DNA of 64,000 bases, taken from CAZYTM01 sp964649725 (GTDB lineage: Bacteria; Desulfobacterota; Desulfuromonadia; Geobacterales; Geobacteraceae). The stretch covers positions 434,001-498,000 of the forward strand of contig CAZYTM010000002.1 in assembly GCA_964649725.1 (NCBI GenBank). Direction: 5' to 3'. The notes under the pieces were generated by a model. It saw nothing but the letters and a program-made list of their open reading frames with translations. It ran no database searches and was not told where the DNA came from. Positions 43,016 to 52,467 of the stretch are shown here, one piece after another. The position numbers were made by a program, and so were the translations under genes. Positions within the stretch are counted from its first letter, which is position 1. Each line of letters opens with the position of its first letter.

Positions 43016-44341
43016 TTAGAACTTCCGGCCACCTTCGGCAGCCCACTTCTCCAGCATTGCTGTGGTGACCGACTTCGGCCGCTCGATAGCATAGCCGAGA
43101 CCACGGTCCCAAGTGATGTTGGCCATACAGCCGAGTGCGCGGCCGACGCCGAACAGGACGGTGTAATAATCCCACTCGCGGAGACCATAGTACCACTGAA
43201 TGACACCGGACTGGGCGTCAACGTTCGGCCATGGGTTCTTGGCTTTGCCATGCTCGGTCAGAACAACCGGGGCAACTTCGAAGATCATGGCGACCAGTTT
43301 GAAGAGCGGATCGTCCTTCAAACCAGGGGTCTTGAGGCAGAACTCACGCTGTGACATATAGCGCGGGTCGGTCTTACGGAGAACGGCGTGACCGTAACCC
43401 GGAACGACCTGACCGGAGTTGAGGGTATCCCAGAGCGCCTTGGTAACAAGTTCTTTGGTCGGCTCAACGCCTTTGCAATACTTCTCCTGGAACTTGATGG
43501 TCCAGTCGAGAACTTCCTGGTTTGCCAGACCGTGCAGCGGACCGGCAAGGCCGTTGAGACCGGCAGAGTATGCATAGTACGGATCGGAGAGAGCTGAGTG
43601 AACCAGATGGGTAGTATGAGCAGAGACGTTGCCAGACTCATGGTCAGAGTGGAGGATGAAATACATCCGGGCCACATCTTTATAGGTCTCGCTCTGGCCG
43701 ATCATATGAGCAAAGTTGGCGCCCATGTCGAGGCTAGGATCGATGGCGATCTGCTTGTCGCCGCGATACTTCAGGTTATAGATGAATGCAGCGATAATGG
43801 CGATACGGGCGACCAGGTCACTGGCATCTTCATAGACATATTCCCAAGCGGTCATCTTGTTGAATTTGCCTGAATTGTAGAAGCCGGCAAACTTGGAGTC
43901 CTTCTGCAGAGCAAGGATACCAACGGAGAGCATGACCATCGGGTGGCTGTCACGCGGCAGGGCGCGGATAGCGGTGAAGACATACTCGGGCACTACCTGG
44001 CGGACTTTCCACTCCTTGACAACTTCGTCAACCTGCGCCTGGTTCGGCACATCACCGGTGAGGAGGAAATACCAGAAAGCCTCAACAGTCGGATAGTCGG
44101 ACTTAGGTGCCTTGGGGAGCGCTTCAAAGGTCTCGGGGATGGTCTTGCCACGGAAACGGATACCTTCCTGGGGGTCCAGGTAGGAGATATCTGTTACGAG
44201 GCTGCGGATGTCACGTGCGCCGCCGATAGCCTGGTCGATGGTTACCTGGTCGATGATAACCTTGCCGAACTCTTTTACCAGTTTGGTGGTACGGGGACGG
44301 AACTCTTCAATTTTCTGCTTTAAAGTCTCTTTAAGTGCCAT
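43016..44341 (-). CDS. gltA: Citrate synthase, eukaryote-like
   Basis: A 441-residue citrate synthase. The core has GLAGPLHGLANQEV (active His), GYGHAVLRKTDPR and the C-terminal ARG segment YAIERPKSV. Length and N-terminal LKQKIEEF... type match the eukaryote-like class that Geobacteraceae are known to carry, rather than the usual bacterial type. It condenses acetyl-CoA and oxaloacetate, the entry to TCA oxidation of acetate. The start follows AAAGGAG. The leader is unusually long (570 bases) and structured. Confidence 0.93.
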   Translation of the reverse strand: MALKETLKQKIEEFRPRTTKLVKEFGKVIIDQVTIDQAIGGARDIRSLVTDISYLDPQEGIRFRGKTIPETFEALPKAPKSDYPTVEAFWYFLLTGDVPNQAQVDEVVKEWKVRQVVPEYVFTAIRALPRDSHPMVMLSVGILALQKDSKFAGFYNSGKFNKMTAWEYVYEDASDLVARIAIIAAFIYNLKYRGDKQIAIDPSLDMGANFAHMIGQSETYKDVARMYFILHSDHESGNVSAHTTHLVHSALSDPYYAYSAGLNGLAGPLHGLANQEVLDWTIKFQEKYCKGVEPTKELVTKALWDTLNSGQVVPGYGHAVLRKTDPRYMSQREFCLKTPGLKDDPLFKLVAMIFEVAPVVLTEHGKAKNPWPNVDAQSGVIQWYYGLREWDYYTVLFGVGRALGCMANITWDRGLGYAIERPKSVTTAMLEKWAAEGGRKF

Positions 44342-44911
44342 TGTGCTTGCTCTCCTTTCGATCTGTTGGGGTTTAAATGCAACACCAGCTTCATTGCATA
44401 CGCAAGAAAAGACCTGTACAGCTCCCTCCTTTCATCACAATATCGCCACCGGTAACCATTGACTCATTTTTTGTGACAGTCATTCCAGCCATGGCAACCG
44501 TCCTGTAATAATTAGCTGTCACCAATAAATTCGTAGCAAAAACTCTTTGCTGAAGGCTATCAAAATATTGTCTGGAAACTACCTGGAACCTATGATCCGT
44601 TCGCGGGAGCTACCCCTTGCACCCTGCTAACCAGCTGATTTACGGGGCAAATCCCCGAACGGTACTGCTGGGGCGGGTAATCGTTTACAGCGCTGGAGAA
44701 TATTTTTTTAGGATACTGTATACAAAATTTTTTCAATTTATACCACTGAATGCAAGCGATTTCAACAAAAAATTTTTAAAATATTTTTAGGTTGGTCTGA
44801 CTCTCGCCGGTCATTTTTACTAATTAAATGAGATGAAAGCGACTGCTGCTCAAATGAATAATATGGAGCAATAGCAGCAGAACCATTGAGCAGTAGGTGG
44901 GGGGAGAGAAT
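44342..44911 (-). other. Long leader / intergenic region upstream of gltA
   Basis: No gene is supported. The region splits into an AT-rich upstream part (44700-44830) and a GC-rich insert (44580-44700) holding a structured element described separately. The last 20 bases carry the ribosome site. No clear sigma-70 or sigma-54 promoter could be fixed. Confidence 0.6.
44598..44663. other. Structured element in the gltA leader
   Basis: Seven-base arms CCGTTCG / CGAACGG enclose about 52 bases. Inside, CGGGG and CCCCG form a short hairpin, and GGG / CCC pairs can form in the rest. It is GC-rich in an AT-rich surrounding. Length (66 bases) and missing canonical arms rule out a normal tRNA. It could be a leader RNA structure or a protein-binding site. 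Confidence 0.4.
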
Positions 44912-46105
44912 CTACAGGGATACAATCTGCTCATCAGCATAGGTGAGCGCCTTGATGCTGCCATCATCGGCCATATAATAGGTATTCTCGATACCGATCG
45001 CCCCTTCGCCGGGGTAGACCAACTTCGGTTCAAAGGCGAAGACCATTCCTGGCTCCAGCTTCATGTCGTTGAATCCACGGGCGATGAACGGGAATTCATC
45101 GATCTCGATCCCAATGCCATGACCAATGAAGGAGACCTGAGCCCCCTTGCTCCCCATGAAATGTTCACCATGACCAAGCTTGACAGCAAGTGCAAGACAC
45201 TCTTCATATAGCTGGCCCCAGCTTGGCCGTTCCGGGGCGATCTCCAGCATCAATCGCTGGATTTTCAACATGTCGGCATAGCCCTGGTTAAGCCGGTCGG
45301 AAAGGTTGCCGATGACAAAGACCCTGGTCTGGTCAACCAGATAACCGTCAAAACTGCCGGCGAAATCGACTATTATCGGTTCATTCCGTTCAATCCTTTT
45401 CCAGCTTGCCCCCTGGCCGAAAGATGGGGTCGGCCCCATACCGCCGAGCGGGGTATCGGTATAGGCAGGCACCGCACTGTCGGTGCCGGAGAATGTATGG
45501 CCAAAGAGCATCTCCCCGTTGAATCCCCGCATCCGGATATACCCTAGATGACCGTTGTTACGCGCCAGAAATTCGAGTTTGGCAGCCAGCTCTATTTCAG
45601 TCATCCCCTCCCGGAGTACCTCTTTGACATGGTCATTGACCCGGGCTACCTGATCGGCAGCATCCTTCATGATGTGGATCTCATAGGCTGACTTGATCAT
45701 CCGCACCCTGCGGATAAGCGGAGTAGCATCGCAGAATTCGACTACCGGGAACACCTTCCGATAGCGGTCATAGAAACTGACCGGCAGCACATCAAGCTCC
45801 AGACCGACCCTGGATGGCTGCTGATAGCCGTAGTTGGCCAGAATAGCGGGGATATCTTTCATGGAGGCAAAGGGGATAACTTCTTTAAGTCCGGACTCCA
45901 TCCGCGCCCGTCTCTGGTCGCGGCGCACCATGTAGAGCGGCTGGCCGCTCGCCGGGACATAAAGATTACCACTCTGGATGGTTCCGGTGAAATAGAAGAG
46001 ATCAGCATTCTGCACAATAATAACTGCATCGAGACCGGCCGTTGCCATCTCCTCCTGCAGACGCTTACAGCGGTACTCCAGCTCAGTGGCCGGGGTTATT
46101 CGCAT
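44912..46105 (-). CDS. M24 family metallopeptidase (Xaa-Pro type)
   Basis: A 397-residue protein with creatinase-like N-domain and M24 catalytic domain. Metal ligands fit: VDFAGSFDGYLVDQTRVF (two Asp), the later GHGIGIEIDEFPF (His), and FEPKLVYPGEGAIGIENTYY (two Glu). The protein is likely a prolidase or aminopeptidase P homologue in the cytosol; exact substrate open. The start follows AAGGAG. A tiny membrane-protein gene lies upstream. Confidence 0.88.
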   Translation of the reverse strand: MRITPATELEYRCKRLQEEMATAGLDAVIIVQNADLFYFTGTIQSGNLYVPASGQPLYMVRRDQRRARMESGLKEVIPFASMKDIPAILANYGYQQPSRVGLELDVLPVSFYDRYRKVFPVVEFCDATPLIRRVRMIKSAYEIHIMKDAADQVARVNDHVKEVLREGMTEIELAAKLEFLARNNGHLGYIRMRGFNGEMLFGHTFSGTDSAVPAYTDTPLGGMGPTPSFGQGASWKRIERNEPIIVDFAGSFDGYLVDQTRVFVIGNLSDRLNQGYADMLKIQRLMLEIAPERPSWGQLYEECLALAVKLGHGEHFMGSKGAQVSFIGHGIGIEIDEFPFIARGFNDMKLEPGMVFAFEPKLVYPGEGAIGIENTYYMADDGSIKALTYADEQIVSL

Positions 46106-46160
46106 AACTGATCTCCTTGTTCACTGTTAATATCATATCTTCTCCAGCAGAGCCCGGTTA

Positions 46161-46331
46161 TCAAGTGTCACCTGACTTTGCATCCCCCACTTTGTCGCTC
46201 TCATTGCGCAGTCTGGCCTGCTTTTCCAGTCTACGTCGGCGGCGACCGCCGAGAAAGGTCTCTTCTATGACAATAGCGACAAAGCAGGCGATGAAGAGAA
46301 AAAATATGCCGCCAAGCAGATAATTGCGCAC
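46161..46331 (-). CDS. 56-residue single-pass membrane protein
   Basis: A short gene found by reading the minus strand. Start is GTG at 46331, six bases after GAGGGGGG; stop TGA at 46163-46161. It encodes about 56 residues: an N-terminal hydrophobic helix (YLLGGIFFLFIACFVAIVI, about residues 4-22) and a basic tail with GGRRRRRLEKQARLR and a short acidic end. Positive-inside charge suggests the tail is cytosolic. Too short for typical gene callers. No family recognised. Confidence 0.6.
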   Translation of the reverse strand: MRNYLLGGIFFLFIACFVAIVIEETFLGGRRRRRLEKQARLRNESDKVGDAKSGDT

Positions 46332-46541
46332 CGTCAGCCCCCCTCGACCTCCAGCTATTTCTCCCTGATTGCCAACTCCCGAAAACTTGACTGCAGCTCC
46401 CAGCTATCCTCTGCCAACAAGCTAAAACTTCCAACGCATTGATTTAAAAGGGATTATGACTTAACATGCAAATGCTGCCATGTCAAGTGATTTAACCTCG
46501 GTCAATCAAGAATAGACTAGTTTGGTTGAACCCGGCACGGT

Positions 46542-46898
46542 TTAGTCTCGGTAGACTTGCAGCATTCTGCTGACGAAGGTGCTTATTTGTTGGTCGATGG
46601 CAGCGCTTCTGGTAGTGAATTGATCTACTATGCTGGCGCGGGGGAAGTTTCCGACAGGCATCAGGACCGGTGCCTGGTTCTTGGTAGGTGATTCTTCACC
46701 ACTGTCGACCTGGTCGTGGCGGAACCCACTGCTATCGGTCCAGGTAAGAGTCCGCTCCTGACCATTCTTGTCGTAACAGAGCTGAAACCCGGTAATATCA
46801 CCGGTAACCGAGAACCAGACGATCAGGTCGAAATAGTCGTCGCTGAACCAGCGTCGCAATGGCTCGTCCTTATGGCTGGTTGTTTTAATCTCTTTCAT
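46542..46898 (-). CDS. Conserved hypothetical protein
   Basis: A 118-residue soluble protein without signal or membrane segment. It begins with a small beta-rich stretch (YFDLIVWFSVTGDITGFQLCYD) and ends in a helical segment (AAIDQQISTFVSRMLQVYRD). It lies 17 bases after the M23 peptidase stop, in the same transcript. Function unknown. Confidence 0.6.
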   Translation of the reverse strand: MKEIKTTSHKDEPLRRWFSDDYFDLIVWFSVTGDITGFQLCYDKNGQERTLTWTDSSGFRHDQVDSGEESPTKNQAPVLMPVGNFPRASIVDQFTTRSAAIDQQISTFVSRMLQVYRD

Positions 46899-46915
46899 AT
46901 CTGCCAGGCAAGGGC

Positions 46916-47959
46916 TCAGTGCGCATCTTTCTTGTCCGCAACTGCAGGGGCAAGACCGATTGCTGCCAGCAACGGGTAGTCAGCAGGCGCCAGAGAGACC
47001 GCCTTGAACAGGGCTGTGACCAGCATGGTCGACTCTGCCCTGGTCTGGCAAATTGCCCCCTGGCCGGCACAACCTTCTCCCCCCCAGCCGCTGAATTCCG
47101 AACCGGCATAAGCAACTGCCCGGAGCGTAACAGCTGTGCCAGGGGCTACCATGGCAGAGCAGCGTGAGCCGCAGCTTATGTCAGTGAGCGAACCGGTAAC
47201 AACACCTTCCCCGTCGCCACTTTTGCTCACTACAATATCGGCCCGGTATGGCGGCTCATATTGCCAGAGCGAGGCGCTCCCCTTGCTGCATTCCCCAAAC
47301 CAGGGGTCGGTCAGGCGATTACCGGCAGCCGAGGAGAAGAATACGCCGAAATGGAGATGCGGCATTAGAGCATTCCCGGAGCTCCCTATCTCGGCTATCT
47401 TCTCCCCTTGCTGAACCTTCTGGCCACTCGCTACAGTGAGAGAACCGTTGCGCAGATGGGCATACAAGGTTACCAGCCCTTGCGCGGCACCAGCATGCCT
47501 TACTAGGACGAAATTCCCTGCATCGAACCCCCAGGAAAAACAGCCATAGGTTGCATCACAGACCTTGCCGTTCTGTTCGCCATCCTTGCCATGCTCCATC
47601 TGCTGCGGAGTTGCGGAGTCCTCAGCTTGGTCAGCAGCAGATCGGTCCGGATAGCCACCAGCAGCCCAGAGTATCTCCCCGTCAGCGGCAGCAAATACCG
47701 GCACCCGGCCAGCAACATCGCTGACGATGATATCAGTGCCGTTATGGCCGACATAGCCGGCCTTGCTGCAGTTGAAAGCGTACCCACTGCCAATATCCGG
47801 ATAACCGAGATAAAAACTGTTACCCAGGCAGTTGACTCCAGGGACGCAGCCGACCGGCCATGTCAGTGGACCGGCAAGCAGAGGGGCTGGAATAGTAATA
47901 AGAACCAGCGTGATGGCGGTAAGGATTCTGCGAAAAGACATGGACATCGGCTTTGTCAT
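46916..47959 (-). CDS. Exported M23 peptidase with repeat domain
   Basis: A 347-residue protein with signal peptide (cleavage near PAPLLA-GP), then an M23 zinc peptidase domain with VGHNGTDIIV (zinc His and Asp) and HLHFGVF, followed by a C-terminal bacterial repeat domain with paired cysteines (ISCGSRC; EGCAGQGAIC) and a VTALF end. M23 enzymes cleave peptidoglycan cross-links. A Cys-rich N-domain (PVGCVPGVNCLG) suggests periplasmic folding with disulfides. Start is uncertain by four residues (47947 also possible). Confidence 0.85.
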   Translation of the reverse strand: MTKPMSMSFRRILTAITLVLITIPAPLLAGPLTWPVGCVPGVNCLGNSFYLGYPDIGSGYAFNCSKAGYVGHNGTDIIVSDVAGRVPVFAAADGEILWAAGGYPDRSAADQAEDSATPQQMEHGKDGEQNGKVCDATYGCFSWGFDAGNFVLVRHAGAAQGLVTLYAHLRNGSLTVASGQKVQQGEKIAEIGSSGNALMPHLHFGVFFSSAAGNRLTDPWFGECSKGSASLWQYEPPYRADIVVSKSGDGEGVVTGSLTDISCGSRCSAMVAPGTAVTLRAVAYAGSEFSGWGGEGCAGQGAICQTRAESTMLVTALFKAVSLAPADYPLLAAIGLAPAVADKKDAH

Positions 47960-48073
47960 AACGTTTCAGTTTACGGGGCCAACCCCGGAGAGATGCTATC
48001 TGCCGGAAAAGGTCTTGAACACCCCGGCATAATTGCAACTGTTCGCCTCTTGCTCTAGCAAAAATCAGACCTT

Positions 48074-48517
48074 CTAACGAAGACCCAGCTTAGTGAGAAA
48101 TTTGCCGAGATATCTGTTTAGCGGATTGGTTCGGCTCAGAAAGGGGAAGAGTGGCTGCTTGCGAATCCCAAGGGAGTCAAGCAGAGCGACTATTCCAGGG
48201 TGCGGGGCAACGGTCAGCCCATCACGCAGGATTTTCAACGCCTCGACCTTGTTGCCGGCAAGCAGGTGCGTCCGGCCAAGATTGAGATAAAGTTCCGGAT
48301 TGGCCGATTCCTCGGCAAGCGCCTGTTTGCAACAGTCGAGTCCGGCCTGTATCTGGCCTCGTTCTTTTGCCAGACAGTAACCCAGGTAGGAGCGGTAGAG
48401 CGGCCGTGGTGATACATTTGCCGCCCTTTCAAAATGAACCATGGCAGCCAGGGATGCGCCGCTTTTCAGTTCCGCCACCCCCCGGGCAAATTCCCGATCC
48501 GCATCATATTCGGCCAT
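48074..48517 (-). CDS. Small TPR protein
   Basis: A 147-residue protein with about three TPR repeats (ASLAAMVHFERAANVSPR; GLDCCKQALAEESANPELYL in part) and a basic C-terminal tail. It overlaps the end of the DUF502 gene by 14 bases, so the two are translationally coupled. Likely a scaffolding or assembly factor of the membrane protein, by context only. No signal peptide. Confidence 0.7.
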   Translation of the reverse strand: MAEYDADREFARGVAELKSGASLAAMVHFERAANVSPRPLYRSYLGYCLAKERGQIQAGLDCCKQALAEESANPELYLNLGRTHLLAGNKVEALKILRDGLTVAPHPGIVALLDSLGIRKQPLFPFLSRTNPLNRYLGKFLTKLGLR

Positions 48518-49133
48518 GATCAGTCACCTCGGCTAATTGGTCTGCAGGTACTACAACCCCGCCGGAAACAACAAACTTGACCGCCTCTTCGACAGTCATA
48601 CCGCTCTCTTCGACCTCGTCAGCAGGGAAGTAGAGGGCAAATCCTGATGTCGGGTTGGGCATGGTCGGCAGATAGACAATCAGGTATGATACCCCCTGCC
48701 GTTTCACTTCGGCAGTGACAAATCCGATTGCCAGCACCCCCGGCCGCGGCCACTGGACAAAGACTGCACGGCGATAGGCGCTCTTCCCGTCGCGGAAAAC
48801 ATCCATCAGCTGTTTGCTGGAGAGATATATCGATTTGACCAGCGGGATGCGGACCAGCACTCCATCCCACCAGCGAAAAAGCTTTTTCCCAATGACATTG
48901 GCTGTCAGCAGACCGGTCAGGTAAATTACAATTGCAGCAGTTACCATGCCAAGACCTGGTATGTAGTCGGCGTCGCTAGTCAACAGCGCCAGCCCTTTAG
49001 CCAATACCGGGCCGAGGATCCCGTCAGCAAAGCTGAAGAGATATTTCAGGAAAAAGATCGTTATGCCTACCGGAATGACAACGCAGAGCCCGGCGACAAA
49101 GGTCTTCCGCAGATGTGCAAACACTCCACCCAT
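48504..49133 (-). CDS. DUF502 membrane protein
   Basis: A 209-residue DUF502 protein with two N-terminal membrane helices (about residues 10-30 and 55-80) then a conserved cytosolic or extracytosolic part, ending in a stretch PNPTSGFALYFPADEV of the family. The family is uncharacterised. I start at ATG 49133; a longer frame to 49169 has no ribosome site. Coupled with the small TPR gene. It is divergent from the histidine kinase operon. Confidence 0.8.
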   Translation of the reverse strand: MGGVFAHLRKTFVAGLCVVIPVGITIFFLKYLFSFADGILGPVLAKGLALLTSDADYIPGLGMVTAAIVIYLTGLLTANVIGKKLFRWWDGVLVRIPLVKSIYLSSKQLMDVFRDGKSAYRRAVFVQWPRPGVLAIGFVTAEVKRQGVSYLIVYLPTMPNPTSGFALYFPADEVEESGMTVEEAVKFVVSGGVVVPADQLAEVTDHGRI

Positions 49134-49497
49134 AGCCTGACTCGCTCCTGTCTGGATAGCAGAAATCACCGGGGCACTGAGGTGATAGGCTGTCAGCCCC
49201 GATTAATATATCCTTACCAGGTGGCAGGATACCTTTTTGTCTGGTAAAGTTCAAGGAGTAACCGCCGTGGCATTACGACAAGATATATTTATATCGACCA
49301 GCTGCTCTCCCTGATGAGCAGATAATTTTATTTGAATATTCTCATAAAATATTATAGATTAGTAAAACTATTTTGCATTGAGCGGCCGATGCCAACTGCT
49401 TAGAGGAAGCAGCCAGCTTCTTTCTCCTTCGTCACTAGCCGGGGGGGTGCAACTACGGTCAGGAGCGACCATTATCCAATTCAGCAGAAGGCTCCAG
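49134..49497. other. Divergent intergenic region
   Basis: About 360 bases between the DUF502 and the kinase start codons; upstream reading frames on both strands lack ribosome sites. AT-rich near 49320-49370. No clear promoter hexamers could be chosen with confidence. Confidence 0.5.
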
Positions 49498-51762
49498 ATG
49501 GGGATAAAACAGAAACTCATAATCGCATTCCTCGCCATCGCGCTCATCCCGACGATTATTGCCGGGGTCTTTATCTATCACGATAGCTACACCAATCTGA
49601 CCAACTCCTTTAACAACCACTTCACCCATGTAGCCAACATCCAGAAATCAAGAGTACAGACCCTGCTGGAGCTGTATGATAACGAGGTGCAGTTGATTGC
49701 CAGCAGGACCTATCTGCGGAGCAATCTGGCCAAATATGTCCAGACCCGTGATCCGGCAGTCAAGGCGATGCTGAACATCCAGCTGCTCGACTCGCTCAAT
49801 TCGGTAAAGAATATCCACGAACTACTCATTCTCGACCTGGATGGTTCGATAGTCGCTTGCACTGACCCGGTCGAAAACCAGCAGAAATTGCAGGAGAAGT
49901 CATATTTCCGCGAGGGGTTGACCCGGTCGAGTTTTATCGATGTAACAAGAGACCGCCACAAAAATGAACTGATCACTGTCCTTACCGCGCCGATACAGTC
50001 TGGCAGCAAGATGGTCGGCATGCTGGTTATGGCGGTAAATGCCGCAGACCTGATAAATATTGTCAATGACCATACCGGCCTTGGCGAGAGTGGCGAGACT
50101 ACAGTTGCCAAACGGGATGCAAATGGTGATGCCCTGTTCATAGTGCCGCTGCGCCACGATGCGAACGCCGCCCTGAACCGGCGCATCTCTGCCGAATCGA
50201 GCAATTCACCTATCATCCAGGCGCTCCGTGGCAACGAAGGGATGTTCGACCATCTTTTGGATTACCAGAAGAATGAAGTCATAAGTGCCACCCGCTATAT
50301 AGAGCGGACCGGCTGGGGGCTGGTGGTCAAGATCGACAAGGTGGAGGCGCTGGCGCCGCTCAACAGGCTCCGCAACATCCTCTTCGCCGTAGTGGGCGGC
50401 ATATCCCTCCTGGTTGTAGCAGCAACACTGCTGCTGGCAGAGCGGGTCGCAGCCCCGTTGATAGCCCTCAGCGAAGCTGCTGTACAGGTCGGCCGAGGGA
50501 ACCTGCACCAGCATATCGAGATCAACACTAAAGACGAGGTAGGCCTCCTGGCCAGGACCTTCAATGAAATGAGTGAAAGTCTCTACCAGGCAAGGGTGCA
50601 GATCGAGGAGAATCTGCAGCAGCTGGCAGCCAGTGAGGTAAGGTTCCGCTCCCTCTTCGAGGAGACCCCCAATATTCCGGTACAGGGGTATGACCGGGGG
50701 CATCGGGTCATCTACTGGAACCGTGCCAGTGAGCTCATGTATGGCTACAGCAAGACCGAGGCCCTGGGGCGACGACTTGAGGAGTTGATCATCCCGCCAC
50801 CGCTGCAGGATCTGGTGGCAAATGCTATAGACAACTGGATCAACGATGGCGAGCATATCCCTGCCGGCGAACTCGATCTGATGCGCAAGGACGGTTCTCT
50901 GGTAACGGTCTATTCCAGCCATGTCATGATCACCAATCTGGCAGGCGAACCGGAGATGTTCTGTATCGACATCGACCTAAGCGAACGGAAGAAGGCCGAG
51001 GAAGCTGTCCGAAAATTGAACGCCGAACTGGAGGAGCGGGTCAACGACCGGTCAGCCCGGCTGCAGGAGTCGATCAGGGAGCTGGAGGGGTTCTGCTATG
51101 CCGTTTCCCATGACCTGCGAGCGCCGCTTGCCAGACTTCAGGGTTACAGCCAGGCCCTGCTGGAGGATTGCGCCGAACTGCTCAATGACCAGGGGCGGCA
51201 TTATGTAGAGCGGATCGATGTTGCCAGCCGGCAATTGCGACAGACGGTGGATGCACTCCTTGAATTGAATCGTCTCAGCCGGAACGAAATAAATTGGGTG
51301 GAATTCGACCTGAGTGAATTGGCCGCGGGCATTGCCGCAGAGATAGCTGCCGGCGAACCAGGACGGCAGGTCACATTCACCATCCAACCCGATATTCATG
51401 TCTATGCAGATCCTCGTCTGCTCAGTATCGTTCTGGAGAACCTGCTGAGTAACGCCTGGAAATTCACAACCCAAAAAAGTGTCGCCAACATCGAACTCGG
51501 TACTCTCTGGCATGATGGAGAGACTGCATATTTTGTCAGAGATAACGGCGCCGGTTTCGATATGCAGTTTAGTCACAAACTCTACCAGGCTTTCCAACGT
51601 CTCCATAGCCAGATCGAGTTCCCTGGCAGCGGGATCGGTCTCGCCACGGTGCAGCGGATCATCCTGCGCCATGGCGGCAAAATCTGGGCAGAGGGGAGAG
51701 TCGACCATGGTGCAACCTTCTATTTCACTATCGGCAATAATATGTCAGGAGCAAAGATATGA
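49498..51762 (+). CDS. Membrane histidine kinase, Cache-HAMP-PAS
   Basis: A 754-residue sensor kinase. Two membrane helices (about residues 8-28 and 288-312) flank a periplasmic Cache-type domain; then a HAMP, a PAS domain (ELMYGYSKTEALGRRLEEL), a coiled coil and the catalytic core. The H-box is AVSHDLRAPLARLQGYSQ, then NLLSNAWKFT (N-box), DNGAGFD and GSGIGLATVQRI. The start at 49498 follows AGAAGG. It probably senses a small molecule in the periplasm. The receiver gene overlaps its stop. Confidence 0.93.
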   Translation: MGIKQKLIIAFLAIALIPTIIAGVFIYHDSYTNLTNSFNNHFTHVANIQKSRVQTLLELYDNEVQLIASRTYLRSNLAKYVQTRDPAVKAMLNIQLLDSLNSVKNIHELLILDLDGSIVACTDPVENQQKLQEKSYFREGLTRSSFIDVTRDRHKNELITVLTAPIQSGSKMVGMLVMAVNAADLINIVNDHTGLGESGETTVAKRDANGDALFIVPLRHDANAALNRRISAESSNSPIIQALRGNEGMFDHLLDYQKNEVISATRYIERTGWGLVVKIDKVEALAPLNRLRNILFAVVGGISLLVVAATLLLAERVAAPLIALSEAAVQVGRGNLHQHIEINTKDEVGLLARTFNEMSESLYQARVQIEENLQQLAASEVRFRSLFEETPNIPVQGYDRGHRVIYWNRASELMYGYSKTEALGRRLEELIIPPPLQDLVANAIDNWINDGEHIPAGELDLMRKDGSLVTVYSSHVMITNLAGEPEMFCIDIDLSERKKAEEAVRKLNAELEERVNDRSARLQESIRELEGFCYAVSHDLRAPLARLQGYSQALLEDCAELLNDQGRHYVERIDVASRQLRQTVDALLELNRLSRNEINWVEFDLSELAAGIAAEIAAGEPGRQVTFTIQPDIHVYADPRLLSIVLENLLSNAWKFTTQKSVANIELGTLWHDGETAYFVRDNGAGFDMQFSHKLYQAFQRLHSQIEFPGSGIGLATVQRIILRHGGKIWAEGRVDHGATFYFTIGNNMSGAKI

Positions 51763-52154
51763 ACGATAACAACATCCTGCTGGTTGAAGACAATGTCGAC
51801 GACGAGTTTCTTACCCTCCGGACCCTTGCCAAAAGCGGCTTTAGCAAGGTCGAAGTGGTGCGGGACGGTGTAGAAGCGCTGGAATACCTCTTTGGCAACG
51901 AAGGGGAGGCTCTCCAGATACCCGGCTTTATCCTCCTCGACCTGAAACTCCCCAAGATTGACGGCATCGAAGTCCTCCAGGCAATCCGCAATAATCCCAG
52001 CACCGCTGCCGTGCCGGTCCTCATAATAAGCTCTTCGCGGGAGCCTTCCGATTACGACCGCTGCAGGGTTCTTGGGGTCAGGGTGTTTCTCAACAAGCCA
52101 CTGGAATCCCAGGAACTGGAACAGGGATTACGGCTGATGGATATCATCAGGTGA
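51759..52154 (+). CDS. Receiver partner of the PAS kinase
   Basis: A 131-residue receiver without output domain: VEDNVDDEFL start, phospho-acceptor in ILLDLKLPKIDG, and FLNKPLESQEL. It resembles Rcp1-type partners of phytochrome-like kinases. The ATGA overlap with the kinase gene (4 bases) indicates translational coupling and a dedicated pair. Output is probably through protein contacts. Confidence 0.9.
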   Translation: MNDNNILLVEDNVDDEFLTLRTLAKSGFSKVEVVRDGVEALEYLFGNEGEALQIPGFILLDLKLPKIDGIEVLQAIRNNPSTAAVPVLIISSSREPSDYDRCRVLGVRVFLNKPLESQELEQGLRLMDIIR

Positions 52155-52467
52155 TACGGAGTTTCACCACCTCTGACCGTCAAATCCCGTCTTTACATAA
52201 CTACGACACCGTTGCTGCCGTCGACCCTTCAGTCACTGCTCATAACCATGCCGATAGCAGGTCATCCGGCAGAGCTCGAGCGGCGTCGCTCCGAACCGGC
52301 AAGAAGCACCTTTTACAGCCATGGCCGTCACTAATGAAGAATCGAAATTCTCCTTGACCTGCCAAACAAAAGTATTATTATCTTTCACATCATCCTGAAA
52401 CATATTTGGCACACAACTTGTTTCTTTACAGTTGGAATTTCAGTGCAATACAGTTATGGAGTTGGTC
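52155..52467. other. Intergenic region with sigma-54-like promoter
   Basis: About 310 bases without a gene between the receiver and the DUF4388 gene. A candidate promoter at 52407-52421 is listed separately. The middle part is GC-rich and has no other visible structure. Confidence 0.5.
52407..52421 (+). promoter_or_regulatory. Sigma-54-type promoter
   Basis: TGGCAC-N5-TTGT, one base from the TGGCAC-N5-TTGC consensus for -24/-12 elements, about 50 bases before the start codon at 52468. The N5 is ACAAC. No other sigma-70 hexamers of equal quality lie nearby. Confidence 0.6.

Noticed and set aside
44598..44663. tRNA-like fold on the plus strand
   Set aside because: Seven-base acceptor-like arms and a CGGGG/CCCCG arm, but length is 66 and no D-arm, anticodon arm or T-loop consensus is present.
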